A stretch of 23,495 nucleotides of DNA from Bacteroidales bacterium UBA1176 (GCA_002311645.1 DBYW01000052.1:33980-57474), one strand, 5' to 3'. Shown: positions 9,692 to 18,247, counted from the first letter of the stretch. Translations and numbers: made by a program. The notes: generated from the sequence alone by a model not told the origin.

Positions 9692-10472
9692 TCCAGAAGA
9701 ACTCCAGCAAGCCGAAGCAACTCCGGCCACCCCGCAACAGCCTGTTGTGGAAGATGTAAAACCTGAAACCGAGACGGTCGCCGCCCCCGAGAAGCCTATT
9801 CTCGAGAATGTGATCTCCTTCCAGAATGTGGACATTTACCAACGCCAGCTGTTGGTGCTGTCCAAGATTTCGTTCGACATTAAGGCGGGAGAATTCGTCT
9901 ATCTGGTGGGCAAGACCGGCACGGGCAAGTCCTCGATCCTCAAGACCCTTATCGCCGAGGTCCAACCCAAAGGTGAAAAGGCGATGATGATCGGGTATGA
10001 TTTGCTAAAACTCAAATCCAAGAAAATCCCGGAGTTGCGCACCAAGATCGGTGTGGTTTTCCAAGACTATCAGTTGCTCAGCGACAGCACGGTCATCGAA
10101 AACCTTCTGTTTGTGTTGCGAGCTACCCGTTGGAAAGACAAGCAGGCCATGCTCAATCGTTGCAAAGAGGTCCTGGCTTTGGTAGGCTTGGAAACGAAAG
10201 ACTTCAAACTTCCTTCCCAACTCTCTGGTGGCGAGCAACAACGTGTGTGTATCGCCCGCGCCCTGCTCAACAACCCCGACCTCATACTGGCCGATGAACC
10301 GACGGGCAGTCTCGACCCCATTACCGCAGAAGAGATTTTCCAAGTGTTCCATCACATCAACCAATCGGGAACCACAGTCTTGATGGCAACGCATAACTTT
10401 AACTTGATCAACAAGTTCCCATCTCGCACGCTCCTTATTGAGGACGGCAAGCTCATTGATTCGGGCGTGTAG
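9684..10472 (+). CDS. ftsE: FtsE-type cell-division ABC ATPase with acidic N-terminal extension
   Basis: A 262-residue ABC ATPase of the FtsE/LolD type. FtsE works with the membrane protein FtsX at the division site to control cell-wall hydrolases. Motifs are Walker A GKTGTGKS (76-83), Q-loop VVFQDYQ, signature LSGGEQQR (180-187), Walker B LILADEPTGSLD (Glu205 catalytic) and the H-loop ATHN (His237). The start at 9684 overlaps the gyrB stop by 8 bases, so translation is probably coupled. Residues 1-42 form a Pro/Ala/Glu-rich, acidic, probably disordered tail absent from ordinary FtsE of about 220 residues. A later start is possible but no in-frame ATG lies between 9684 and the ABC domain. No ftsX is next to it. 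FtsE is preferred over LolD or MacB ATPases on overall resemblance, not proof. Confidence 0.83.
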
Positions 10473-10497
10473 GAATATTACGATTGAATATCACTGT

Positions 10498-12624
10498 TCA
10501 CAGGGACGAGGTGTGTGGATCTGACATGCTTCGTCTTTGTCGTTTTTTATGGGGTGAACTCATTGTGAACGCAATGGCGATAGAAAAGGCTAAGCATTCC
10601 AAGATGAAAAGGATGGGTAAAATTGGACGATGATACTTGAATGTGATGGTATGGTCGCCTTGGGGAGCTTGGATGCTGAGCAGAGCATGGTCGACAGGAA
10701 CAATGTCGAGCCGCTGGTCCGTCTCAGTCGTGGCTTGCCACCAAGGGGTGGTGTTTTGGCAAAGCACTAACGGACGCGCTTTGTTGGTACGAGTCTCTAT
10801 CACAATCCGCTTGGGACTGAATTCCCGGATGCGGAGAGTGGAACTGTAGGTGGAATCGTAATGCTGTGCCTGAGTTTCTGTCGTGAAAACAGTGTCGGCT
10901 TTGTAAAAGGAACGGGTGGTGTCGTTGGATACGGCAGCAGGGAAAAATGCAATGGGCAGACGCATGACGCTGTCTGTCTCGAGGTATGCACGTACCATGC
11001 GCTCGTGCTCGCAGAAAATCAAGGGGTTCCGACCGTGCCATTCCACTTTTTTTCGAAAACATCCTGCATTTTCCCACATATAGTAATGGTCTTCCCGCAA
11101 GATGTTTTGCCAACTTGTCAGAGAGTCAGGAATGGGGAAATCCGCCACATAGGCGGCTGACGGTATCGCATCGTGTTTTACCATGGGGTTGTGGACTGTG
11201 TAGGGGCTGCATAGGTGAGTGTGCACAAGCAAGTCAATCAGGAATAACAGTACCCAGGGGGCGAATCTGTTCCTTGTCCTGAAAAACAGTGCTATCATCA
11301 GTGCGGCTGCGAATACAACAATGCCTGCCTTCCATTCCGTCAGAATATTGGGGTGATTAGCCATCACTGCTTGGATTTCCGGAAACAGACTTGTCTGCAT
11401 GAGAATATAGAGGATGGTCAGCAGCACGGTCGAGGCACCGCAGAGTATGATTAGGGATTTGCGGAATTTGGGCCATTCATTCATTACACAGGCCAATCCG
11501 ACTCCGCTCATGACCAAGGTCGGGATGATGAAGAATATCCGGAAAAGAGCGGGGAGTCGAATAAAACTTATGAGGGGCAAGTAGTTATATGCAAACTTGT
11601 GAAATGGCAGGTTCGTTCCGAATGCCGTGAGCATTGCCAGGATTCCGGCAGCGAAGAATATCCATAGGGGCACATTTCTGTTCTTGATTATGCCGATCAC
11701 AGCAAAGATTGGGGTTAGAAGACCCATGAAGAGGCTGCACATGCTGGCGTCGACATGAGATATTATATCATTGCTGCAGAGAGAACAGGGCATGAAAACG
11801 GAAAGCAGACAGGGGGCTGTTAAAGATTCCTTGATGCTCTCGTAGGGAAGGCCCTCACCCCGGGTGATGAGAGGACGTATGCTGAGAATCGAGTATAGAG
11901 TTGGGGATGCGAGGATGATGCATCCGACGAAGGCAATGCCGCAGAAAGCAATTAGACGCCATAATCCTTGCAAGTCGTGGGTATGGATGTGACGGATAGT
12001 GTGGTACAGAAAAAGGGCGAAGACGATATATATGAGCACAAAAGCAAAGCCAGGGTACCCTCCGGTGAGAAGAAGCGCGGTGAAAATGGCGGTGAAAAGC
12101 GCGTTTTTCAAGTCTGGCTTTTCGAAGAGGGAAAAACAAGCCCACAATACCCAAGGAAGCCAGGTGCCGGCTATAATCCATGAAAGATGCTGCGCATTGC
12201 CCACGAAAAACCCTGACATGATATATCCGGCAGCCGCGATGCAGGATGCCCAACGATGCTTCGTGAATCGGTATGTCAGGGCGTAAAAGCCGCATGCGGC
12301 AATGAAGACATGCAGGATAAAGTCGAAGGCGCAACTGATAGAGGTGTATTCCCCAAACAGTGCAAAGAACCATAATGGCAGGTAGAATGCACCGGATTGT
12401 GGGTCTGCATGTATCGGCGTGCCCATGGATTGGTAGGGATTCCATGTGGGGAAAATGCCATGTCGGATGCTGTTTACCAAGACGAATCGTTCGGGCAGGA
12501 ACTCGTTGAAGAAGTCGTGTACAGGCGGATGAAAGAACAACGAACCGAATGCCGCCACGGATGTGATGAGCAGCAGGAGGATCTGAAGCCAGTGGCGCTC
12601 TCGTTGTCGAATGTGTGATGTCAT
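10498..12624 (-). CDS. YfhO-like multi-pass membrane protein (GT-C type)
   Basis: A 708-residue integral membrane protein resembling the YfhO family, a GT-C-like group associated in other bacteria with glycosylation of envelope polymers. The ATG at 12624 starts MTSHIRQRERHW followed by the first membrane segment (LQILLLLITSVAAFGSLFF). The longer frame from 12744 begins upstream of the promoter box at 12646-12653 and across the palindrome, so I reject it. Typical features are a loop with two acidic residues (FFNEFLPERF) after the first segment, then FPTWNPYQSMGTP. Roughly a dozen membrane segments follow to about residue 480, then a soluble region of about 190 residues. A last membrane segment (PILFILECLAFSIAIAF) precedes a basic tail. 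It is convergent with ftsE, 25 bases away. The substrate is unknown. Confidence 0.75.
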   Translation of the reverse strand: MTSHIRQRERHWLQILLLLITSVAAFGSLFFHPPVHDFFNEFLPERFVLVNSIRHGIFPTWNPYQSMGTPIHADPQSGAFYLPLWFFALFGEYTSISCAFDFILHVFIAACGFYALTYRFTKHRWASCIAAAGYIMSGFFVGNAQHLSWIIAGTWLPWVLWACFSLFEKPDLKNALFTAIFTALLLTGGYPGFAFVLIYIVFALFLYHTIRHIHTHDLQGLWRLIAFCGIAFVGCIILASPTLYSILSIRPLITRGEGLPYESIKESLTAPCLLSVFMPCSLCSNDIISHVDASMCSLFMGLLTPIFAVIGIIKNRNVPLWIFFAAGILAMLTAFGTNLPFHKFAYNYLPLISFIRLPALFRIFFIIPTLVMSGVGLACVMNEWPKFRKSLIILCGASTVLLTILYILMQTSLFPEIQAVMANHPNILTEWKAGIVVFAAALMIALFFRTRNRFAPWVLLFLIDLLVHTHLCSPYTVHNPMVKHDAIPSAAYVADFPIPDSLTSWQNILREDHYYMWENAGCFRKKVEWHGRNPLIFCEHERMVRAYLETDSVMRLPIAFFPAAVSNDTTRSFYKADTVFTTETQAQHYDSTYSSTLRIREFSPKRIVIETRTNKARPLVLCQNTTPWWQATTETDQRLDIVPVDHALLSIQAPQGDHTITFKYHRPILPILFILECLAFSIAIAFTMSSPHKKRQRRSMSDPHTSSL

Positions 12625-12645
12625 GCCTTTATGGAAAAAGAGTTG

Positions 12646-12653
12646 CAAATGTA
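12646..12653 (-). promoter_or_regulatory. Bacteroidetes-type -7 box for the YfhO-like gene
   Basis: The minus strand reads TACATTTG followed by C, matching TAnnTTTG, 22 bases upstream of the ATG at 12624. A TTGT at 12677-12680 is a loose -33 candidate, with spacing a little long. Confidence 0.45.
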
Positions 12654-12695
12654 CATAAATTTCGAATATACACAGAACAATGAGATTGCCGTATG

Positions 12696-12721
12696 TAGAG
12701 ACGTGCCACTGCGCGTCTCTA
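12696..12721. repeat. Palindromic element, possible dispersed repeat
   Basis: TAGAGACGTGC and GCGCGTCTCTA form an 11-bp stem with one G-T wobble around the loop CACT. It sits between the 3' end of the HhH-barrel gene (12759) and the promoter of the YfhO-like gene, both on the minus strand. There is no T-run on either strand, so an ordinary intrinsic terminator is unlikely. Its form resembles short GTAGAGACG-type palindromes that I recall as scattered in some Bacteroidetes genomes. Only one copy is seen in this window. Confidence 0.5.
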
Positions 12722-12758
12722 TGGATAACAGGGGAATCATACAAAAATATGTATGAAA

Positions 12759-14705
12759 TCAGATGGAGAGCAGGATTTGCGCCTTTATTTCGGTTTTGTG
12801 AGGGGCGTCAATTTGATTGAGACCGCTGCCAATCTTTTCTCTGTCAATGTAATGGGTTCGAGCCAACCGCAGCCACAGACTGACCCACTTGTATTTGTAG
12901 CGCAACATCAGGTACCCTCGGATGCCTTTGTAGTAGTAGGAGCCGACGGTGAAAGCGTAGTACAGATCGTTCTCATACGCATAGAGCCTCTCATCGTAGC
13001 GGTCTGTGTCGAAATAGGCGATGCGGGCATGCACCGCTAATCCAATGTGTGCAATGTCGATGGCGGCGTCTTGGAAGAGCAGCAAGCCTTGATAATGTTT
13101 TCGGGTGTCGTCTTCATGTTGGAATATCCAGTCTATTTCGCTTTTGAGTTTCAGACAGGGGTGGAGGGCGCCGCTCCATTGCAGTCGCACTTTGTGCCGT
13201 TGCCGGTTGACTATCGTGTGCAAATGCGATTTTTCGCCTCCGTTTTGCGGCCGGGATCGCCATGTGTACTTGCAAAGGAGCTGGCTGTCGCGCCCCATCC
13301 GATACTGCAGGGAAAGCCCGCATTCCAAACCGGCCACGGGCGCGTCTGTGCGGTAGCTGGGTGCAGTGAGCCTATAATAGTCGGCATAGAGCGACAACTC
13401 GCAGTTCCTCCCCGCGATATAGTCGGCAGCACAATAGAGCCCTGTTTCCCCGCTGTTGCGGTTGGTGGCTCCAAAGCCCTTGCCTAACGGAGCACTGAAG
13501 TCTCGGCTGTAGTGGCGGAACAACATCAACAGCTTGAGGGTGGGAGAGAGGTTAAGTTTAGCCGCCTGCAGGATGGCAACTTTGCCTTTGGAGTCGACAG
13601 CCGCCTCCCCAAAAAGCAGATGCCGTTTGGCGATGAGATGGTAGTCTGCGGCCACGTTGAAACCCGTGGGCAAGAAAAAACCGGCAATTCTGTCGCCGGG
13701 CGAGGCGCGCGCCGTGTCGCTGGTGGAGAACGCCACTGCGCGCATCCCGATGCGGAAGAGCGCACGTTGGCAGGAGAAATCTGCTCCGTAGACATTGTCG
13801 CGGCTGCCAAATCTCCGGGCAGCAAACAACGATCCCGACAGACGGCTGTTGCCTAAGGTGACAGCCGCACCCCGCAGGAAGTCTCCCTCGTTGGTGGGCG
13901 CTACCGCCCGGAAACCCGTGCTGAAGCGCCGCGCGCTCTCGATGCTTCCGCCTCGCCCCGACAATAGCGAGGAGCCCATCGCCAATCCCTGCCCGAAATT
14001 TGGCCGGAAGTCGCCCAACACAATCCGCTGCAACACCCCAATGTCCTGAATGCATAGCGACCCGGCGTAAAAGTCAAATCCGGTCCGCTGCTTTCCACGG
14101 AAAAATTGCTCGCCTGCATCCTTCTCGCCCGACACCTTAAGAATGACTTTGTCTTGAGAATTGAAACTGAACCGGAAACAGTCGTGGCCGGGCGAGCCGG
14201 GATAATGGTTGGCTCTCGATGTGTCATATCCAGCCTGCCGTTCTAAAATCTGGCCGTGTCGTACCAGGAGATTGCAGCTGCTCTTTCGGAAAAAATTGCG
14301 AAAGATGTTCTGCCGCTGCCTTGCGGGCTGTGCCACGACTAATTCGGAAAGCCTTTTGACATCGGTGTCGGAAAAGCCGTCAATGGCCGCCAATTCGTAG
14401 ATCGAAACCAAAGCGCCATGCTCTTCAATATACAGTTGTAATTGGTAGTATTGATAATCCGTGAAATGTAATTTCCTGACAGCTGTTTTATATGACAAAT
14501 CGTTGAGGTTGATAAGGCTTGGGGACTCTTCATAGAGTTCTTCGACAAATTCTTCGGACAATGCGGCCTCGCCGTCCCACTGCTCTAAACTGTTTTCAAG
14601 TTCGTCGGTGATTTGCTCGATTTGCAGGTACGAACTGTCTACCTGCGCTTGGGTTGGGTATGTGAGCAAGACCGATATGATTATGAGTGGAATATGTTTG
14701 TTCAT
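12759..14705 (-). CDS. Helix-hairpin-helix domain protein with outer-membrane beta-barrel
   Basis: A 648-residue exported protein. The ATG at 14705 begins a signal peptide (MNKHIPLIIISVLLTYPTQA, cleavage before QVDSS); the longer frame from 14855 lacks one and overlaps the upstream gene. Residues of about 30-125 contain an acidic helical stretch and then a ComEA-like pair of hairpins (INLNDL... and YELAAIDGFSDTDVKRL). This is the helix-hairpin-helix fold that usually binds DNA. From about residue 150 to the end it is Gly/Arg/Tyr-rich alternating strands (LLVRHGQIL, VILKVSGEKD, IVLGDFRPNFGQG), as in a large outer-membrane barrel. HhH-plus-barrel proteins occur in Bacteroidetes without a known function. 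It starts 17 bases after the companion barrel gene, so they are probably co-transcribed. Confidence 0.7.
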   Translation of the reverse strand: MNKHIPLIIISVLLTYPTQAQVDSSYLQIEQITDELENSLEQWDGEAALSEEFVEELYEESPSLINLNDLSYKTAVRKLHFTDYQYYQLQLYIEEHGALVSIYELAAIDGFSDTDVKRLSELVVAQPARQRQNIFRNFFRKSSCNLLVRHGQILERQAGYDTSRANHYPGSPGHDCFRFSFNSQDKVILKVSGEKDAGEQFFRGKQRTGFDFYAGSLCIQDIGVLQRIVLGDFRPNFGQGLAMGSSLLSGRGGSIESARRFSTGFRAVAPTNEGDFLRGAAVTLGNSRLSGSLFAARRFGSRDNVYGADFSCQRALFRIGMRAVAFSTSDTARASPGDRIAGFFLPTGFNVAADYHLIAKRHLLFGEAAVDSKGKVAILQAAKLNLSPTLKLLMLFRHYSRDFSAPLGKGFGATNRNSGETGLYCAADYIAGRNCELSLYADYYRLTAPSYRTDAPVAGLECGLSLQYRMGRDSQLLCKYTWRSRPQNGGEKSHLHTIVNRQRHKVRLQWSGALHPCLKLKSEIDWIFQHEDDTRKHYQGLLLFQDAAIDIAHIGLAVHARIAYFDTDRYDERLYAYENDLYYAFTVGSYYYKGIRGYLMLRYKYKWVSLWLRLARTHYIDREKIGSGLNQIDAPHKTEIKAQILLSI

Positions 14706-14722
14706 AATGGAGGATTGTTTGA

Positions 14723-15604
14723 TTAGAGATTGAATAAGTATTGTAGTCTTGCTGTGTTGGAAAAACTGATGCGGTAGTACCAGGCAGTGTTTATGCCGAT
14801 AATCAGGTGTCGCCAAGGTACATGGATTCCAATGCCGAGTTTGTGCAGTCCACATTCTCCAGCCAATAAAAGATGGGAAATGGGGCGGCAGAGCAGCCCT
14901 ATGGAGGCGTCAAAACTGCCGGGGAGCCATTTGCGCGCGCGAAAGTGCATCAGGAGCTTCTCATTCCATTGATAGTTGAGCTGCAGGGCGAATTCCATGG
15001 GGATGATTTCCGGCCCCGTGACCCCTCGCCGCAAACGGATGGGATTGTAGAGCTCCACGGCGATGCCCCAATGGGGTGTGATTTGACAGTAGCATGACAC
15101 ATCGATGGTTATAGAATGCTGGGAAACATAATGTTCGGCGTGCCGCAGCAGGTAGATGCCGCGCATGGCGATGGAGAACCGTCTGCCGAAACGTCTTGCA
15201 TAGCCTGTGGTGGCTTGCAACTCGCCGAATTGGGTGTATCCATCGTGGGAGATTGTTGCCAGAAAACTGTTGTAGCCATGGGTGAGTGAAAGAGCTATTC
15301 CTTTGTACATCAGTTCTGGGGTGCAAAAGTCGTTTCGAAATTGAAAATCGAGCACACTGCTCTCCATCATGGATGTGTATGCTGGAATTTCATCCCAATA
15401 CATGGCTTTGAAGAGTCTTGAGATCCCGGATTGTGCATGGAGTGTGGCCCCCGATTCGGAAGAACTCAGCGAGAGGAATGCGCAATAGTATAATATATAC
15501 AATTTTAATTTATAATTAAATAATTTTCTTTGGGTGCTCCTGCAACTTTCGAGCTTGCTATACGTGGGCATATAAGCCATTCTACGTGTAAAATGCCTTT
15601 TCAT
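14723..15604 (-). CDS. Exported beta-barrel-like protein of unknown function
   Basis: About 293 residues if started at the ATG at 15604. The first ATG of the frame (15628) lies inside a TAnnTTTG box and is unlikely; 15580 and 15571 are further options. A basic N-terminal stretch is followed by a hydrophobic segment (LYILYYCAFLSLSSSESG) ending ATLHAQ, so a signal peptide with cleavage before or after Gln is likely. The rest is short amphipathic strands (LQATTGYARRFGRRFSIAM, FALQLNYQWNEKLLMHFRAR) ending ARLQYLFNL, consistent with an outer-membrane barrel. I do not recognise a named family. It precedes the HhH-barrel gene by 17 bases, which suggests that the two outer-membrane proteins work together. 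Confidence 0.6.
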   Translation of the reverse strand: MKRHFTRRMAYMPTYSKLESCRSTQRKLFNYKLKLYILYYCAFLSLSSSESGATLHAQSGISRLFKAMYWDEIPAYTSMMESSVLDFQFRNDFCTPELMYKGIALSLTHGYNSFLATISHDGYTQFGELQATTGYARRFGRRFSIAMRGIYLLRHAEHYVSQHSITIDVSCYCQITPHWGIAVELYNPIRLRRGVTGPEIIPMEFALQLNYQWNEKLLMHFRARKWLPGSFDASIGLLCRPISHLLLAGECGLHKLGIGIHVPWRHLIIGINTAWYYRISFSNTARLQYLFNL

Positions 15605-15620
15605 CTTGTTTGATTTTTGA

Positions 15621-15656
15621 GGCTGCAAATATAATATATTTTTAAATTGTGCAGCC
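15621..15656. promoter_or_regulatory. Promoter and flanking inverted repeat of the barrel/HhH operon
   Basis: The minus strand carries TATATTTG followed by C (15626-15633), a TAnnTTTG -7 box 22 bases upstream of the ATG at 15604. It is enclosed by perfect 7-base inverted arms GGCTGCA (15621-15627) and TGCAGCC (15650-15656), 22 bases apart, covering the region between the expected -33 and the start of transcription. The arms could be a repressor site or chance. Confidence 0.4.
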
Positions 15657-15666
15657 TAAATAATAT

Positions 15667-15696
15667 AAAAAAAACACCCAAGCGGGTGTTTTTTTT
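15667..15696 (-). terminator. Intrinsic terminator of the response-regulator gene
   Basis: CACCC (15675-15679), loop AAGC and GGGTG (15684-15688) are flanked by A8 and T8, so the hairpin can extend into the A/T arms and work in both directions. It lies 24 bases past the stop of the minus-strand regulator gene and upstream of the barrel operon promoter. Confidence 0.8.
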
Positions 15697-15719
15697 ATAT
15701 CGGCGAGGAGGGGTGAGTT

Positions 15720-16400
15720 TTACATGACGAATTTAAACCCCGTGCCATGTATGTTGATGATTTGAATGCGGGGTTCGCTTTTGAAATACTTGCGCAGCCG
15801 GGTGATGTACACATCCATGTTGCGGGCGTTGTAGAAGCTGTCGTCGCCCCAGATCTTCTTGAGGGCATAGCCGCGCTCGAGGATGTCGTTTTTGCTGTCC
15901 ACGAGCATTCCGAGCAGTTGTGTCTCGCGCGTGGAGATGTGCTTCTCCTCCCCTTGGATGGTGAGGGTCTGCCTTTTTTTGTCAAAAAGGATGCTGCCGA
16001 GTTCGATGATGTCGTTTCCCTCTTCTTGCGGCCGGGCGCGGCGTAGGAGGGCCTGAATGCGGGCAAGCAGCACTTCGATGGTGAACGGCTTGGTGATGTA
16101 GTCGTCGCCGCCGATGGAAAGCCCTTTGATGATGTCCTCTTGTAAATTCTTGGCGGTCAAGAATATGATGGGGATTTTCTTGTCGAGTTTCCGGATTTCT
16201 TGCGCCAATGTGAAACCATCCTTCAGCGGCATCATGACATCGATGAGGCAGATGTCGAATGTGTTGGTGCAGAACATTTCGTAGGCAATTTCCCCATTGG
16301 TGGCATGGCTGACCTCATACCCTTTGGAGGTGAGGTAGGTCGTGAGTACCTTGCCCAGGTTCACGTCGTCTTCGGCAAATAAGATTTTGGTGGAATCCAT
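15720..16400 (-). CDS. rprY: OmpR/PhoB-family response regulator, RprY-like
   Basis: A 226-residue two-component response regulator. The ATG at 16400 gives MDSTKILFAEDDVNLG, the normal receiver start; the frame continues upstream to 16481 but those residues are not regulator-like and include the promoter box. The receiver has acidic Asp11/Asp12, the phosphate acceptor Asp54 (IDVMMP), Thr82 and Lys104. A winged-helix DNA-binding domain follows (about 130-226), with ILERGYALKKIWGDD and NARNMDVYITRLRKYF as recognition region. DVMMPLKDGFTLAQE and NARxMDVYITxLRK match what I recall of Bacteroides RprY. No histidine kinase lies beside it, and RprY is also an orphan in Porphyromonas. It is divergent from a T9SS client gene, which could be a target (inference). 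Confidence 0.85.
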   Translation of the reverse strand: MDSTKILFAEDDVNLGKVLTTYLTSKGYEVSHATNGEIAYEMFCTNTFDICLIDVMMPLKDGFTLAQEIRKLDKKIPIIFLTAKNLQEDIIKGLSIGGDDYITKPFTIEVLLARIQALLRRARPQEEGNDIIELGSILFDKKRQTLTIQGEEKHISTRETQLLGMLVDSKNDILERGYALKKIWGDDSFYNARNMDVYITRLRKYFKSEPRIQIINIHGTGFKFVM

Positions 16401-16468
16401 CGTGGTGTGTTTTATGTTTTGAATTATATTAACGAGACAAATTATATTTTGTTGCATGAAAATCGGGG

Positions 16469-16476
16469 CAAAGATA
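16469..16476 (-). promoter_or_regulatory. Bacteroidetes-type -7 box for the response regulator
   Basis: The minus strand reads TATCTTTG followed by CC, preceded by a T-tract and TGTG, matching TAnnTTTG. It lies 69 bases upstream of the ATG at 16400, leaving a leader of about 60 bases. Confidence 0.5.
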
Positions 16477-16543
16477 CACAAAAAAACGAATTATAAATAT
16501 GTAAATTATTTTTTATGTAACTGAATATGTATAATTAATTTTA

Positions 16544-16551
16544 TATATTTG
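16544..16551 (+). promoter_or_regulatory. Bacteroidetes-type -7 box for the T9SS type A client
   Basis: TATATTTG followed by C matches TAnnTTTG, 74 bases before the ATG at 16625. The surrounding region is very AT-rich, so chance occurrence is possible. Confidence 0.4.
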
Positions 16552-16624
16552 CAATGTTTTTGTGCGCGTGTTCTGATTTTAATATATTATTGTAACACAG
16601 AAGTTTATAAAATATATTGAAAAA

Positions 16625-18175
16625 ATGACGCTTATGAAAAGTTTTAATAAAATCAGAACTGTTGCGATTTGTATGTTCATCTTCTCGGTTGCGTTGGTAC
16701 AGGCGCAGACCATTCTCTATCAGGAAAATTTCGGCAATCCGGCATCCAACACGTTGATACAGGACTATACGGGTTGGGAGAACAGCCATGTTCTTTACAC
16801 GGGCAATGGCACGTGCGATGTCCGTTCCTCCTCGGCATCCAACGGCTACGGCGGCGCTTCTGGCGCGGGCAACGTGATGATTAACGATACGGTCAAGTGG
16901 TTCCAAGTATCAGGCATCAACACGGCTGCCGACACAAATATCTCACTCTATTGCGGTCTTCGCAAGACCAATGCGGAGAATGGGACTAACTTTGTCGTCG
17001 AAGTGTCGGCGGACAGCCTCTCGTGGACCCGCCTCGCCATGGAGGGCGACACGCTTCCTTCCGGCACGGGAACGTCGGGATGGCATCGCGTGCGCTACCT
17101 CCATGTCATCTCATGTCCCAATCTCCATCTCCGCTTCTCCAACCTCGCCCAAGTGGACTATCGCTTGGACGACATCGCCCTTGTCGTGGGAATGGAGAAT
17201 ACGCTCGAAACGGTCGGCAAGCCGACGTTCTCACCGGGCGGCGGCACATACTACGAACCTCAAACCGTAACGCTCTCTTCGCAAACCGCAAATGCCTCCA
17301 TCTTCTATACGATGGATGGCTCGACACCAACACCCTCGTCCAATCCATACTTGGGTCCACTGACCATTAATAGCTCAGTGACCGTCAAGGCTATGGCCAT
17401 TCATGATGATATGTATGACAGCGAAGTCGCCTCGGCTTCTTACGTTATTCTCGACACCAATTCCTTGGTGCATCTGCCGCTCGACTTGTCCAATAACAGT
17501 GAAGTGGAAAAGTTGGATATTACTCATTTGCCGGGCTTTAGGGGGTATCACTTGGGGGCGTCATACGCCGATGGATCCGCCAAATTCGAGTCGACACATG
17601 CTGGGGAGGCCATTTTAAGCGCCCACCTTGACAGTGCTCCCGGCACACTGACATTTGAGCTCAAGGGACGGACCGGTGGCTCCAATCCGGCAGCATACGA
17701 AGGCGTGCAAATGGAACTGGCCGAATCTCTCGACGGCCAGCAGTGGCATCCTTTGGCCGTCTTGACGGAAAACGACATCTCAACGGATGGCTATGTTCGG
17801 TTTACGGGATACACCCTGATGCAGACGACAAGATATGTGCGCTGGAAATTGTTGTCATCCTCGAAAGGCAACACCCAGTTGAATAACATTACTATCAGCC
17901 AATACTCTGGTGGCGGGAGCGACAGTGTGCCGGTCATGTCGTATGATTTGCCGCAGGTATGTGTCTATCCCAATCCTACCAGCGGCCTGGTGAGCATTAT
18001 AGCCTCATCAGCCCATGTGGAGGAGGTTGTCCTCACCGACTTGAGAGGCAATGTCTTGTATAGATGGTCTATGCCGATAGGAAACATAGACATGAGTCTT
18101 TTCCCACGGGGCATGTACATCATGTCTGTCCATACTTCGCAGGGTGTGGTCAAGAAGAAGGTCGTGCGATATTGA
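16625..18175 (+). CDS. T9SS type A secreted protein with chitobiase C-terminal-like domain
   Basis: A 516-residue secreted protein. The start is at 16625 (A-rich leader) or at the in-frame ATG 16634. The signal peptide ends at about VALVQA, before QTILYQENFG. Residues of about 35-195 are a beta-sandwich-like module ending DYRLDDIALV. Residues of about 198-273 match the chitobiase/beta-hexosaminidase C-terminal-like domain (PTFSPGGGTY, VTLSS, FYTMDGSTPT, VTVKAMA). A second sandwich-like module (about 285-425) contains SLDGQQWHPL, resembling SADSLSWTRL in the first. Residues of about 445-516 are a type A T9SS sorting domain (CVYPNPTSG, LTDLRGNVLY, FPRGMYIMSV, KKVVRY), removed at the outer membrane when the protein is attached or released. 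No catalytic domain is visible. It may bind glycans or mediate adhesion (inference). Confidence 0.85.
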   Translation: MTLMKSFNKIRTVAICMFIFSVALVQAQTILYQENFGNPASNTLIQDYTGWENSHVLYTGNGTCDVRSSSASNGYGGASGAGNVMINDTVKWFQVSGINTAADTNISLYCGLRKTNAENGTNFVVEVSADSLSWTRLAMEGDTLPSGTGTSGWHRVRYLHVISCPNLHLRFSNLAQVDYRLDDIALVVGMENTLETVGKPTFSPGGGTYYEPQTVTLSSQTANASIFYTMDGSTPTPSSNPYLGPLTINSSVTVKAMAIHDDMYDSEVASASYVILDTNSLVHLPLDLSNNSEVEKLDITHLPGFRGYHLGASYADGSAKFESTHAGEAILSAHLDSAPGTLTFELKGRTGGSNPAAYEGVQMELAESLDGQQWHPLAVLTENDISTDGYVRFTGYTLMQTTRYVRWKLLSSSKGNTQLNNITISQYSGGGSDSVPVMSYDLPQVCVYPNPTSGLVSIIASSAHVEEVVLTDLRGNVLYRWSMPIGNIDMSLFPRGMYIMSVHTSQGVVKKKVVRY

Positions 18176-18190
18176 GAACTGTAGATCGTT

Positions 18191-18246
18191 GGGACTCTCT
18201 CGTGAAACGTGGAGGAAGTGGGAGAGAGTCCCTAATCTCTTTTTTT
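18191..18246 (+). terminator. Intrinsic terminator after the T9SS type A client
   Basis: Perfect 11-bp arms GGGACTCTCTC (18191-18201) and GAGAGAGTCCC (18222-18232) enclose a 20-base loop, followed after six bases by a T-rich run (18238-18246). The stem is strong, but the T-run is set off by TAATC and the loop is long. The T-run also serves as upstream sequence of the next promoter. Confidence 0.65.
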
Positions 18247-18247
18247 G

